Under the pieces are notes generated by a model that made no database searches, had not been told where the DNA came from, and saw only the letters and a list, made by a program, of their open reading frames with translations. Shown one piece after another: positions 1 to 8,773 of a DNA stretch of 64,000 bases. Numbering within the stretch: position 1 is the stretch's first letter; every line of letters begins with the position of its first letter. The DNA comes from CAXMQS01 sp964195995. GTDB taxonomy: Bacteria; Actinomycetota; Acidimicrobiia; Spongiisociales; JAOTWH01. The translations under genes were made by a program, and so were the position numbers. The DNA lies in contig CAXMQS010000074.1 of the NCBI GenBank assembly GCA_964195995.1, forward strand, positions 47,053 through 111,052, in the 5' to 3' direction.

Positions 1-1785
1 CACCTTGATGACCGGCTCCAGCAGCACCGCACCCAGCTTGGGGGCAGCGGCCTTCAGCGCCTGGATGCCTGCCATGCGGAACGAGAGCTCGTCTGAGTCG
101 ACGGAGTGGTACTTCCCGTCGTAGACGGTGGCGCGAATGTCGACAACCGGATAGCCGGCGATGATGCCTCGCTGCAGAGCCTCTTTGATCCCCTTGTCGA
201 CCGCCGGAATGAGGCCCTTCGGGATCGAACCTCCCTTGATGGCATCGACGAACTCGTAGCCGCTCCCTAGTGGTAGTGGCTCGAACCGGAGAAAAGCAAC
301 GCCGAATTGGCCGCGGCCGCCCGATTGCTTCTTGTGCTTGCCCTCGGCCTCGGCGCCGGCGGTGATGGTCTCTCGGTAGGGGATGCGAGGTAGCTCGGTC
401 GAGACCTTGACTCCGAACTTCCGTGCCATTCGAGCGAGGGCGACTTCGAGGTGGGTGTCGCCGAGTCCCGAGAGGACTGTCTGGTTGGTCTCGGCCCGGC
501 GTTCGACGACGAGAGTTGGATCCTCGTCGACGGTACGCCCAAGCGCGGTAGATAGCTTCTCGTCGTCTGCACTCGTCAGCGGGTGCACGGCGTATGACAT
601 GGTCGGCGGCGGCACGGCGACGGGCTCGATAACGACGTCGCTTCCCGGCGATCGCAGCGTGTGGCCGGCGGCCACCGTCTCCAACTTGGCAACGGCTGCG
701 ATGTCACCGCACGACACTTCGGAAGTGTCGGTGTGATCCTTGCCGGAGATGAAGAACAGGTTGTGCATTCGTCCCGATGATCCAATGGCGGGATTCTCGA
801 GAGCGTCGTCGAGCTTGATGGTGCCCGAGTAGGTGCGGAACATCGAGATGCGGCCGACATATGGGTCGGCGACCGTCTTGAACACGTAGGCGGCAACGGG
901 GTTGCTGGTGCCGAGCTTCAGTTCTCCCTCGATCGTTGGGGGCACCACTCGCTCGAGAGGTGTTGGCCCATCGCGGATGATGAGGTCGGCCAGCCGGTCT
1001 ATGCCGATGAGTTCCGTTGCCGATCCGCACAGGACGGGGAAGATGCTGCCGGCGGCGATCCCTTCGCGAAGGCCGTGGACGAGCTGGTCCTGGGTCGGCT
1101 CGGTCCCTTCGAGGTAGGCCTCGAGGAGGGCGTCGTCGTTCTCGACCACAGCCTCGACCAGATGCGTATGGACGTCGGCGACTTCGTCCTTCACTTCATC
1201 GGGGATCTCGGTCTCCTCGCCGGTGGCATTGCCTCCCGAGTAGAGAAAGGCGTGCTCGGTGACGATTCCGGCCACACCCTTGAGGTCTGCTTCGGAGCCG
1301 ATCGGCATCTCGACCGGAGCGACGCCGGTCCCGAAGTGCTCCTTGAGCTGGTCGAGCACCTTGCGATAGTCGGCTCTCTCCCTGTCGAGCTTGTTGACGA
1401 AGATGGCGCGGGGGATTCCCTCCTCGCCGGCAAGCTGCCAGGCGACGTCGGTCTGCACCTCGACGCCATCGACACCAGAGACAACCAGAAGAGCCAGGTC
1501 TGCCGCCCGCAGTGCCGCCTTTACCTCTCCAAGGAAATCGGCGTAGCCGGGCGTGTCGAGGATGTTCAGCTTGTGTCCGTGGAACTCGATCGGCGCCAGC
1601 ACCGTGGAGATCGAGACCTGCCTGGCCACCTCTTCGGGTTCGTGGTCGGACAGGGTGTTGCCCTCTTCAACGCTCCCGAGGCGTGTGGTCTGGCCGGACG
1701 CGAACAGGAGCGCCTCGACCAGAGCTGTCTTGCCGGCACCGGAGTGACCGACGAGTGCCACGTTTCGGATCTTGCCCGGATCCAC
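1..1785 (-). CDS. Elongation factor G-like GTPase, C-terminus outside window
   Basis: Translational GTPase of the EF-G-like (FusA2-type) family, cytoplasmic. 595 residues are visible. The P-loop GHSGAGKT is at residues 13-20, the G3 motif DTPG at 77-80 and the G4 motif NKLD at 131-134. The visible part stops at a LLEPVIKV stretch that normally opens domain V, so about 100 residues lie beyond the left edge. The start is a GTG preceded by an AGAGAGGGG ribosome binding site. The P-loop GHSGAGKT rather than GHVDHGK marks this as the paralogue group and not canonical FusA; that group is usually non-essential and of unclear function. It is transcribed divergently from pgsA across a 75-bp gap. Confidence 0.9.
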   Translation of the reverse strand, partial: MDPGKIRNVALVGHSGAGKTALVEALLFASGQTTRLGSVEEGNTLSDHEPEEVARQVSISTVLAPIEFHGHKLNILDTPGYADFLGEVKAALRAADLALLVVSGVDGVEVQTDVAWQLAGEEGIPRAIFVNKLDRERADYRKVLDQLKEHFGTGVAPVEMPIGSEADLKGVAGIVTEHAFLYSGGNATGEETEIPDEVKDEVADVHTHLVEAVVENDDALLEAYLEGTEPTQDQLVHGLREGIAAGSIFPVLCGSATELIGIDRLADLIIRDGPTPLERVVPPTIEGELKLGTSNPVAAYVFKTVADPYVGRISMFRTYSGTIKLDDALENPAIGSSGRMHNLFFISGKDHTDTSEVSCGDIAAVAKLETVAAGHTLRSPGSDVVIEPVAVPPPTMSYAVHPLTSADDEKLSTALGRTVDEDPTLVVERRAETNQTVLSGLGDTHLEVALARMARKFGVKVSTELPRIPYRETITAGAEAEGKHKKQSGGRGQFGVAFLRFEPLPLGSGYEFVDAIKGGSIPKGLIPAVDKGIKEALQRGIIAGYPVVDIRATVYDGKYHSVDSDELSFRMAGIQALKAAAPKLGAVLLEPVIKV

Positions 1786-1860
1786 TGAAACCCCTCTCTA
1801 TCGAACCCATGTCACTCTAGTTCCCGCTGCTGGCGCTCCTTCCTGTGTTAAACAGAGGGC

Positions 1861-2460
1861 ATGGTCCTCGATGTCAAGGCGCGCGATGGTGTCGACCGGG
1901 TGATGGCGCCCATCGGTCGAACCCTCGCCAAAGTTGGAATCACGCCGTCGATGGTGACGTTGGCCGGCCTCGTCGTAACCGTCGCCGGTGCTGTCCTCAT
2001 CGGTCTCGGCGAGCTGTTAGCCGGGGTGATCGTCGCCTCGATCGGCTCGTTGCTCGACATCGTTGACGGCCCGCTGGCGCGGTCTACGGGGACCGTTTCG
2101 CTGCGGGGAGCGTTGCTCGACACGCTTGCCGACAGGCTCGGTGAGGCGGCCATCTGGATCGGCCTCGTCTACTTCGTCGGGGGCTCGCCGCGGCTCGCGA
2201 CGCTGGCGGTCGTCGGCCTGTGTGCCTCCATGTTGGTGCCGTATGTGCGGTCCAAGGCCGAAGGCTGGGGAGCGACGGGGCGCGGCGGACTCATGGGCCG
2301 AGCGGAACGCCTGATAGTCATGCTGCTGGGCATCGGCGTTCAGGGACTCGAGATCGGAAGCTTCCGTCCTATAGAGGGCATGCTGTGGGTGATGGCGGTC
2401 GCCACCTGGCTGACCGTCGGCCAGCGCGCCTGGCGGACCTGGCGACAGCTCGCGGAGTGA
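1861..2460 (+). CDS. pgsA: CDP-alcohol phosphatidyltransferase, probable phosphatidylinositol phosphate synthase
   Basis: Integral membrane enzyme that transfers a phosphatidyl group from CDP-diacylglycerol to an alcohol. The full family signature is present: D66-x2-D69-G70-x2-A73-R74-x8-G83-x3-D87-x3-D91. Hydrophobic stretches flank it (about 30-65, 95-120, 135-190), and 199 residues is a normal size. Immediately downstream are a LPLAT acyltransferase and a PimA-like mannosyltransferase, the same order as Rv2612c-Rv2611c-Rv2610c in Mycobacterium tuberculosis. The substrate is therefore most likely inositol 1-phosphate, the first step of phosphatidylinositol mannoside synthesis. The alcohol substrate is inferred from context only. 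The stop overlaps the next GTG by 4 bases. Confidence 0.88.
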   Translation: MVLDVKARDGVDRVMAPIGRTLAKVGITPSMVTLAGLVVTVAGAVLIGLGELLAGVIVASIGSLLDIVDGPLARSTGTVSLRGALLDTLADRLGEAAIWIGLVYFVGGSPRLATLAVVGLCASMLVPYVRSKAEGWGATGRGGLMGRAERLIVMLLGIGVQGLEIGSFRPIEGMLWVMAVATWLTVGQRAWRTWRQLAE

Positions 2461-3317
2461 ACTACCGACTGTTCCGCGCCCTCTCGGCCATTTTCGGGAT
2501 GCTGCCCGAGCCGGTTGTCCGACGTATCGGCCGTTGGCTCGGATACGCGCTGTCGTTCGTTGCGCCGCGCAAGATGGAGATGGCCGAGCGACACATGGCC
2601 AGGGCCCTTGGTACCACCAGTGGTGCCAAGCGGACGGCGCGACGCATGTTCGCGTCATACGGCCGCTACTGGGCGGAGACCTTCTGGATGCGGCCGCGCC
2701 GCTTCGACGAGGTGGTCAAGCACGCCGAGGTCGTTGGCCTGGAACACGTCAACGCCGCCCGCCACGACGGCATCGTGTTGGCTCTTCCTCACGTCGGCAA
2801 CTGGGAGGCGGCCGGCGCCAGAGCGGTTGCCGAAGGAATCGGTGTGTTGGCGGTCGCTGAAGCTCTCGGAGACCCGAGGATCGTTCAGTGGTTCATCGAC
2901 GTTCGAGCCAAGTTCGGCATCGAGGTCATCATCGCCGATCGCGGTGCCGCCGTTACCAAGGCCCTGATCTCTCGGTTGAAGGAGAAGCGGACCATCGCAC
3001 TGCCCTGTGACCGTGACATCGGTGGCGGGGGAGTTGCTGTGAGTTTCTTCGGCGAGGAGACGACTCTTCCTGCCGGTCCGGTAGCGCTTGCCGATCGCAC
3101 CGGAGCCCATCTGCTTGTCGTTGGGTGCTACTTCAAGAAAGGGCGGGGACATCGACTCGTCGTTCAGCCGCGACTCGAGATCCCGGACGGTGCAACGCCG
3201 CAAGAGCGCGTAGCCAAAGGCACTCAGGAATTGGCCTATCGCCTCGAGCAACTGATCAGCGAGCAGCCAGAGCAGTGGCACATGATGGTTCCCAACTGGC
3301 CGTCGGACAGAGCATGA
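2457..3317 (+). CDS. patA: Phosphatidylinositol mannoside acyltransferase (HtrB/LPLAT family)
   Basis: Membrane-associated acyltransferase of 286 residues. The LPLAT catalytic box HVGNWE (H112-x4-E117) follows a hydrophobic run, as in HtrB/PatA proteins. In the mycobacterial pathway this enzyme acylates the mannose of PIM1/PIM2. I chose the GTG at 2457 because it overlaps the pgsA stop (GTGA) and gives the expected N-terminus NYRLFRALS. The frame stays open further upstream, but that extension would lie inside pgsA. Its stop overlaps the pimA start (ATGA), so the three lipid genes are translationally coupled. Confidence 0.85.
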   Translation: MNYRLFRALSAIFGMLPEPVVRRIGRWLGYALSFVAPRKMEMAERHMARALGTTSGAKRTARRMFASYGRYWAETFWMRPRRFDEVVKHAEVVGLEHVNAARHDGIVLALPHVGNWEAAGARAVAEGIGVLAVAEALGDPRIVQWFIDVRAKFGIEVIIADRGAAVTKALISRLKEKRTIALPCDRDIGGGGVAVSFFGEETTLPAGPVALADRTGAHLLVVGCYFKKGRGHRLVVQPRLEIPDGATPQERVAKGTQELAYRLEQLISEQPEQWHMMVPNWPSDRA

Positions 3318-4366
3318 AGGTCGCCGTCGTCAGCCCCTATGGCCTCGACCATCCGGGGGGAGTGCAAGACCAGGTGATCCGGCTCCGCGACTGGTTGAAC
3401 GGCTTGGACGATGAGGCGTGGATCGTTGCTCCCGGATCGGGCGACGGGTGGCGCAGCGCAGGGAGAGTCGTCGAACTTCCCGTCAACCGCTCCATGGCGC
3501 CGGTTGCCCTGTCGCCGAAGGCGGTCCGGCAAGCCCTGGACGCCGTTGCCGGGGCCGATGTTGTGCATATCCATGAACCCCTGATGCCGGCCGTCTCGCT
3601 TGGGTTGGCGCTGCGGTGCCGGCAGCCCCTCGTCGGCACGTTCCATGCCGACCCATCGAAATTGGTGCGCCGCACGTACCGGTTCGGAAGGGGACCGATC
3701 CAACGCGTCGTTGGCCGCTTCCAGGTGGTCACCGCGGTCAGCGAGGTAGCGCGTAGTGCCGTCGCCCCGTTTGCCGAAGCCAGAGTGATCCCGAATGGCA
3801 TCGACGTTGCTTCCTTCGAAATCGACGAACCGCGACGTCACCGCCGGGTCGTCTTCGTTGGACGAGACGAGCCGCGTAAGGGGCTGTCGACCCTGTTGGA
3901 GGCGTGGCCAGACGTGACGGCCGCCTATTCGGATGCGGAGCTCCTGGTCGTCAGCGACACCAAGCGAACCCCGCCAGATGGTGTTCGGCTCCTGGGGCGG
4001 GTCGAGGAGTCGGAGAAGCGGCGTCTGCTGGCGTCGGCGACCGTGTTGTGCGCCCCCAACACTGGAGGCGAGAGCTTCGGGCTGGTGGTTGCGGAGGGGA
4101 TGGCGGCAGGCTGCGCGGTGGTCGCCAGTGGTCTCCCCGCTTTCGCCGCCGTGCTCGGAGAAGCCGGCGTCTATGCCAAACCCGAAGATCCAGTCGGCCT
4201 CGCCGAACAGATCGTGAGTCTGTTCGGCGAACCGGACAGGGCCACCGCTCTCGGAGCCGCAGCCCGTGTCAGGGTCGGCGCCTTCGACCAGAGCACGGTC
4301 GGTGCCGCCTACGTGGAGGCCTACGGCGACGCTATCGCGGCCTTCGCTAGGACGTCTCAGCGGTAG
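3314..4366 (+). CDS. pimA: GT4 glycosyltransferase, phosphatidylinositol alpha-mannosyltransferase
   Basis: GDP-mannose-dependent mannosyltransferase that begins PIM synthesis on the inner face of the membrane. The protein of 350 residues has the GT4 double-Rossmann pattern: an N-terminal glycine loop (PYGLDHPGGVQ), HIHEPL near residue 85, and the C-terminal E-x7-E nucleotide-sugar motif in GESFGLVVAEG. Length and motifs match PimA, and the order pgsA-patA-pimA supports the assignment. Generic GT4 members look similar, so the acceptor is inferred from context. The ATG overlaps the patA stop by 4 bases. Confidence 0.87.
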   Translation: MKVAVVSPYGLDHPGGVQDQVIRLRDWLNGLDDEAWIVAPGSGDGWRSAGRVVELPVNRSMAPVALSPKAVRQALDAVAGADVVHIHEPLMPAVSLGLALRCRQPLVGTFHADPSKLVRRTYRFGRGPIQRVVGRFQVVTAVSEVARSAVAPFAEARVIPNGIDVASFEIDEPRRHRRVVFVGRDEPRKGLSTLLEAWPDVTAAYSDAELLVVSDTKRTPPDGVRLLGRVEESEKRRLLASATVLCAPNTGGESFGLVVAEGMAAGCAVVASGLPAFAAVLGEAGVYAKPEDPVGLAEQIVSLFGEPDRATALGAAARVRVGAFDQSTVGAAYVEAYGDAIAAFARTSQR

Positions 4367-4369
4367 AAT
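4364..4369 (+). promoter_or_regulatory. Candidate -10 element for pdxS
   Basis: TAGAAT overlaps the pimA stop codon and lies 21 bases before the pdxS GTG. It fits the actinobacterial TANNNT form. No good -35 is visible 17 bases upstream, so this is tentative. Confidence 0.35.
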
Positions 4370-4390
4370 CAGCTGACAAGAAGGAGAACT

Positions 4391-5272
4391 GTGGAACAAG
4401 GAACTGACACCGTCAAGCGCGGACTGGCCGAGATGCTCAAGGGCGGGGTAATCATGGACGTTACGACCGCGGAGCAGGCCGTCATCGCCGAGGAGGCAGG
4501 GGCAGTCGCCGTAATGGCCCTGGAACGCGTTCCGGCCGACATTCGGGCCAGCGGCGGTGTTGCCCGCATGGCAGACCCCAAGAGGGTCAAGGAGATCATG
4601 GCTGCCGTGTCGGTCCCCGTCATGGCTAAGGCTCGCATCGGGCACTTCGTCGAGGCTCAGGTTCTGCAGTCCCTCGGCGTTGACTACATCGATGAGTCCG
4701 AGGTCCTCACACCCGCCGACCCCGAGTACCACATCGACAAATGGGCGTTCACGGTCCCATTCGTGTGCGGGGCGCGCAACCTGGGCGAGGCGCTTCGGCG
4801 CATCGGTGAGGGTGCCGCCATGATCCGCACGAAGGGTGAACCGGGCACGGGAGACATCGTCGAGGCCGTTCGTCACATGCGCCAGATGAACCGCCAGCTG
4901 GCCCAGCTGTCAACGGCAACGCCAGACCAGCTCATGACGGCCGCCAAGGAGCTACAGGCCCCATACGAGCTCGTCAAGGAAGTGGCGGACACCGGGAAGC
5001 TGCCGGTCGTCAACTTCGCGGCGGGAGGCATCGCCACACCAGCAGATGCCGCTCTGATGATGCAGCTCGGGTGCGACGGCATCTTCGTCGGCTCAGGGGT
5101 CTTCAAGTCGGACGACCCGGTTGAACGCGGCCGTGCCATCGTCGAGGCGACAACTCATTACAAGGATGCTTCCATCGTGGCCAAGGTCTCGGAGGGACTT
5201 GCCGAGCCCATGAGCGGGATCGCCACGGCGGAGATGGACGACTCGGAGCGGATGCAGCACAGGGGCTGGTAG
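4391..5272 (+). CDS. pdxS: Pyridoxal 5'-phosphate synthase lyase subunit PdxS
   Basis: Synthase subunit of the deoxyxylulose-5-phosphate-independent vitamin B6 pathway. It makes PLP from ribose 5-phosphate, glyceraldehyde 3-phosphate and ammonia supplied by PdxT. The 293-residue TIM barrel carries the catalytic D23 and K80 (VMAKARIGH), the second lysine in RTKGEPGTG, and the phosphate-binding AAGGIATPADA near the C-terminus. GTG start with AAGGAG seven bases upstream. pdxT starts at the next base after the stop, so the two subunits are made together. Same neighbourhood as snzP (Rv2606c). Confidence 0.97.
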   Translation: MEQGTDTVKRGLAEMLKGGVIMDVTTAEQAVIAEEAGAVAVMALERVPADIRASGGVARMADPKRVKEIMAAVSVPVMAKARIGHFVEAQVLQSLGVDYIDESEVLTPADPEYHIDKWAFTVPFVCGARNLGEALRRIGEGAAMIRTKGEPGTGDIVEAVRHMRQMNRQLAQLSTATPDQLMTAAKELQAPYELVKEVADTGKLPVVNFAAGGIATPADAALMMQLGCDGIFVGSGVFKSDDPVERGRAIVEATTHYKDASIVAKVSEGLAEPMSGIATAEMDDSERMQHRGW

Positions 5273-5854
5273 GTGGCCGGCACCACCAGAGTCGGGGTGC
5301 TGGCGCTGCAAGGCGACTTCCGAGAACACGCTGCCATGGTCTCGGCGCTTGGTGCCGAACCCGTCGAGATACGGCTCCCCGCAGATCTCGAAGGCATAGA
5401 CGCCCTCATCATCCCGGGCGGCGAGTCGACCACGATCGGCAAGATGGCGAAGCGCTACGGGCTCGTCGAGCCGATGCGGGATCTCATCAACTCCGGTTTG
5501 CCGACACTCGGTACCTGCGCCGGCATGATCGTGCTGTCGTCGGCAACCACCGGTGCCGACCAGCATCTGCTGGGCGTTCTGGATGTGGTTGTGGAACGCA
5601 ACGCCTTCGGCCGACAGGTTGAATCGTTCGAGGAGCTCGTCAGCGTCGACGGTCTCGATGAGCCGATACGAGCCGTCTATATCAGGGCGCCATGGATCGA
5701 GAAGGTTGGAGCGGCAGTGGAGGTGCTCGCCGAGACTCAGGGACATCCTGTTGTAATTCGCCAGAAGAACGTCCTGGCAACGTCGTTTCACCCCGAGCTG
5801 ACAACCGACACGCGTATTCATAGGATGTTGCTCGATCTCGTAGAGGAAGCCTGA
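5273..5854 (+). CDS. pdxT: PLP synthase glutaminase subunit PdxT
   Basis: Class I glutamine amidotransferase that feeds ammonia to PdxS. Typical length (193 residues). PGGEST lies at 48-53, the nucleophile is C82 in LGTCAGM, and the His-Glu pair is H173/E175 in SFHPEL. GTG start directly abutting the pdxS stop; the TGA shares its last base with the yebC ATG. Confidence 0.97.
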   Translation: MAGTTRVGVLALQGDFREHAAMVSALGAEPVEIRLPADLEGIDALIIPGGESTTIGKMAKRYGLVEPMRDLINSGLPTLGTCAGMIVLSSATTGADQHLLGVLDVVVERNAFGRQVESFEELVSVDGLDEPIRAVYIRAPWIEKVGAAVEVLAETQGHPVVIRQKNVLATSFHPELTTDTRIHRMLLDLVEEA

Positions 5855-6591
5855 TGTCTGGTCATTCGAAATGGTCAACGATCAAGAGGAAGAAGGGCGC
5901 CAAGGACGCTGCCCGTGGCAAGTTGTTCGCCAAGCTCGCTCGCGCCATCGAAGTGGCGGCCCGACAGGGCGGGGGAGATCCAAACGCCAACTACGCGCTT
6001 GCCGGGGCCATAGAGAAGGCCAAGCAGGCCTCGATGCCCAACGACAACATCGACCGAGCAGTCAACCGCGGCGCCGGCAACACGGACGGAGTGCAGTACG
6101 AGGAGATCTGGTACGAGGGCTACGCCGCAGGCGGCGTCGCCGTGTTCGTGCAATGCCTCACCGACAATCGCAATCGGGTCTCTTCCGACGTTCGCACGGC
6201 GATGACTCGCAACGATGGCAGCCTCGGTGAACCGGGCTCGGTTGGCTATCTCTTCGAGCAGAAGGGCTACATCCTCGCCGACGGCTCTGAGGAAGCTGTC
6301 ATGGAGGCAGCCCTCGACGGAGGAGCCGAGGACGTGCGCAGCTCTGGCGACCAGTGGGAGGTCACCTGCGCCCCGCAAGACCTGCGAGCGGTCAAGGACA
6401 GCCTGATGGAAGCCGGCATCACATTCGAGACCGCCGAGGTGACTCAGCTGCCGTCGACGACCATTGCCGTTGAGGCCGCCCAGGCCATCAAGGTGCTCCG
6501 ACTCGTCGATGCCCTCGAGGACCTCGATGATGTGCAGCAGGTATTCGCCAACTTCGATATCTCAGATGAGGTGATGGCAGAGGTCAGTTGA
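5854..6591 (+). CDS. yebC: YebC/PmpR/TACO1 family protein
   Basis: Conserved 245-residue protein with the family hallmarks: N-terminal GHSKWSTIKRKKGAKD, a helical first domain rich in basic residues, then two alpha/beta domains. Historically called a transcriptional regulator; relatives have since been linked to translation of difficult (for example poly-proline) sequences. It precedes ruvC, as in most actinobacteria and proteobacteria. It overlaps the pdxT stop by one base (TGATG). Confidence 0.95.
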   Translation: MSGHSKWSTIKRKKGAKDAARGKLFAKLARAIEVAARQGGGDPNANYALAGAIEKAKQASMPNDNIDRAVNRGAGNTDGVQYEEIWYEGYAAGGVAVFVQCLTDNRNRVSSDVRTAMTRNDGSLGEPGSVGYLFEQKGYILADGSEEAVMEAALDGGAEDVRSSGDQWEVTCAPQDLRAVKDSLMEAGITFETAEVTQLPSTTIAVEAAQAIKVLRLVDALEDLDDVQQVFANFDISDEVMAEVS

Positions 6592-6679
6592 GCTTCGCGC
6601 AGCTGACGCCTTGGGCTATGAGCATTGGGCAATGAGAAGCCGCGAAGCGTTAGGTTCGCTGGATACACTCCCCAAACAT

Positions 6680-7159
6680 ATGTTCGTATTAGGTATCGAC
6701 CCCGGACTCGCCGTTTGTGGCTATGGCATCGTCGATAACAGCGGTCCTAACCCTGTTGCCGTGGCGGCCGGCGTCATCCGCACCAGCCACCAGGCACCGA
6801 TAACGGAGCGACTTGTGGAACTGCGAACAGACCTCACCTCCGTCATCGAGGAGTTCTCACCGACCGTTGCCGCGGTCGAGCAGGTGTTCACCAACAACAA
6901 TCTCAAGACTGCTGTCGCAGTTGGCCGAGCCTCCGGCGTCGCGTTGCTGACTGTGGCTGAAGCCGGGCTCGCGGTTCACGAGTACACCCCTTCGGCGATA
7001 AAGGCGGCGGTTACCGGTTTCGGCAACGCCCCCAAGGAGCAGGTCATGAGGGTCATCGAGATGCGGCTCGGAGTTACCCCTGTTGTTGCAGACGCCGCCG
7101 ATGCTTTGGCGGCCGCCCTGTGTCACATTCAATCAGCTCGTCTGGAGGGTGTTTCGTGA
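6680..7159 (+). CDS. ruvC: Crossover junction endodeoxyribonuclease RuvC
   Basis: Holliday junction resolvase with an RNase H-like fold, 159 residues. The first catalytic Asp is D7 in GIDPG, the conserved Glu is in AAVEQVF, and the C-terminal Asp cluster is in DAADALAAALC. I start it at ATG 6680, which places GIDPG at the usual position; the frame extends 23 codons upstream, but that extra sequence is not family-like. The 88 bases after yebC may hold a separate promoter. Its TGA overlaps the ruvA GTG, so resolvase and branch-migration genes are coupled. Confidence 0.96.
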   Translation: MFVLGIDPGLAVCGYGIVDNSGPNPVAVAAGVIRTSHQAPITERLVELRTDLTSVIEEFSPTVAAVEQVFTNNNLKTAVAVGRASGVALLTVAEAGLAVHEYTPSAIKAAVTGFGNAPKEQVMRVIEMRLGVTPVVADAADALAAALCHIQSARLEGVS

Positions 7160-7734
7160 TCGCGAGACTGCGCGGAACGTTGGCTGCTCGATCGGAGACG
7201 GCGGTCGTGCTCGATGTGAGCGGTGTTGGCTATGAGATCGCGGTGACGCCGCGAACGCTCGCCGACCTTCCTGGGGTGGGGGAGGAAGTCGTACTCCACA
7301 CCCACCTCTCTCATCGGGAGGACTCGATGGCTCTCTTCGGCTTCGGTACGGAGAACGAGCGCGATGTGTTCCGGATCCTGCTCGGCGCGTCCGGCATCGG
7401 CCCCAAGGTGGCGCTCGCCGTGTGCGCCACCCTCACTCCAACACAACTGCGGACTGCGGTGTTGGCAGAGGATGCTGCGACACTCGAGCTGGTGCCGGGC
7501 ATCGGCAAGCGAGGAGCGCAGAAGATGATCATCGAGTTGCGACCCAAGCTCGATCTCCCGCTCGGCGACCTGCCTGGCGGGGAGGCATCGGTTCTGACGG
7601 AGGTTCGACAAGCGCTCGATGCTCTCGGCTATGGAACCGCAGAGGTCCACGAGGCGCTCGGGGCCATCGCGGCTGACGGAACCACCGAGGACCTTGTTCG
7701 AGCTGCGTTGCAGCACTTGGGATCCGAACGATGA
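7156..7734 (+). CDS. ruvA: Holliday junction branch migration protein RuvA
   Basis: DNA-binding tetrameric subunit that recognises Holliday junctions and recruits RuvB. 192 residues: OB-fold N-terminus IARLRGTL, two helix-hairpin-helix motifs around residues 70-125 (ASGIGPKVA, VPGIGKRGAQ), an acidic flexible linker, and a C-terminal RuvB-binding helix bundle. GTG 7156 is chosen because it gives the canonical MIARLRG start, follows GGAGGG, and overlaps the ruvC stop. Confidence 0.96.
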   Translation: MIARLRGTLAARSETAVVLDVSGVGYEIAVTPRTLADLPGVGEEVVLHTHLSHREDSMALFGFGTENERDVFRILLGASGIGPKVALAVCATLTPTQLRTAVLAEDAATLELVPGIGKRGAQKMIIELRPKLDLPLGDLPGGEASVLTEVRQALDALGYGTAEVHEALGAIAADGTTEDLVRAALQHLGSER

Positions 7735-8768
7735 GGGAAGACGGACTCCTCAAAGGTGCCGCCGACCCGCTGGACGAGGTGTTGGAAGCCCAGCCCGGTC
7801 TGCGCCCGCAACAGTTGGAGGATTTCGTCGGCCAGATCGACCTCAAGGACCGGCTGTCGATCCTCATCGAGGCCGCTCTGCAACGCAGAGAGCCTCTGGA
7901 CCACACGCTGTTCTCTGGTCCTCCAGGGCTCGGCAAAACGACGCTGGCGTCGATCCTCGCAGCCGAGATGGGCGCTCAGTTCCGTGGAACCTCGGGTCCT
8001 GCCCTCGAGAGAGCAGGCGACCTGGCTGCGGTCATCACCAACCTCGACGCCGGTGACCTCCTGTTCGTCGACGAGATCCACCGCTTGCCGCGAGCGGTCG
8101 AAGAGGTGTTGTATCCAGCGATGGAGGACTTCCAGCTTGACATCGTGGTGGGCAAGGGCCCGGCCGCCCGTTCGATAAGGCTCGAGCTGCCACCATTCAC
8201 TCTCGTTGGCGCCACCACCCGCGTCGGCAGGGTTTCGGCCCCGCTGCGTGACCGGTTCGGGTATGTGGCCCGGCTCGACTACTACGAGCCGGGGGACATC
8301 GGCGCCATCGTCGGTCGGTCTGCTGGGATCCTCGATGTTGACATCGATGACGAGGGAGCGGATGTCATCGCACACCGCAGTAGGGGAACGCCGCGGATCG
8401 CCAACCGGCTGCTGCGGCGGGTTAGAGACTTCGCGATGGTCAGGGCAGATGGCAAGGTCACCGCCGACGTGGCTTTCAGTGCCCTGACGACCTTCGAGGT
8501 CGACGACCTCGGCCTCGATCGGGTCGATAGAGCGATCCTCAGGGCGATCTGCGAGAAGTTCGGCGGTGGACCGGTGGGTCTGTCGACGTTGGCTATCGCC
8601 GTAGGCGAGGAGCCCGAGACCGTTGAAGACGCCTACGAGCCGTTCCTGATGCAAATGGGATTGCTGCAGCGCACCCCGCGCGGCCGGATCGCGTCGGCGC
8701 GCGCCTACGAGCACATCGGCCTGGTGCCACCTACTCAGTCAGATCAACCGACGCTGCTCGACGACTGA
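7731..8768 (+). CDS. ruvB: Holliday junction branch migration ATPase RuvB
   Basis: AAA+ motor that drives branch migration with RuvA. 345 residues with Walker A GPPGLGKT, Walker B FVDEIHRL, sensor 1 GATTR, the arginine finger region PLRDRFG, sensor 2 GTPRIANR and the C-terminal winged helix. The ATG overlaps the ruvA stop by 4 bases. Confidence 0.97.
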   Translation: MREDGLLKGAADPLDEVLEAQPGLRPQQLEDFVGQIDLKDRLSILIEAALQRREPLDHTLFSGPPGLGKTTLASILAAEMGAQFRGTSGPALERAGDLAAVITNLDAGDLLFVDEIHRLPRAVEEVLYPAMEDFQLDIVVGKGPAARSIRLELPPFTLVGATTRVGRVSAPLRDRFGYVARLDYYEPGDIGAIVGRSAGILDVDIDDEGADVIAHRSRGTPRIANRLLRRVRDFAMVRADGKVTADVAFSALTTFEVDDLGLDRVDRAILRAICEKFGGGPVGLSTLAIAVGEEPETVEDAYEPFLMQMGLLQRTPRGRIASARAYEHIGLVPPTQSDQPTLLDD

Positions 8769-8773
8769 TCGCG

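Noticed and set aside
1075..1788. 237-residue plus-strand open frame
   Set aside because: Antisense of the EF-G-like gene, whose P-loop and NKLD motifs are unambiguous.
3236..4876. Long minus-strand open frame opposite pimA and pdxS
   Set aside because: High-GC shadow of two clear genes on the plus strand; no motif, no ribosome binding site. The same applies to 7629-8714, 20290-21735 and 42772-44028 on the minus strand.
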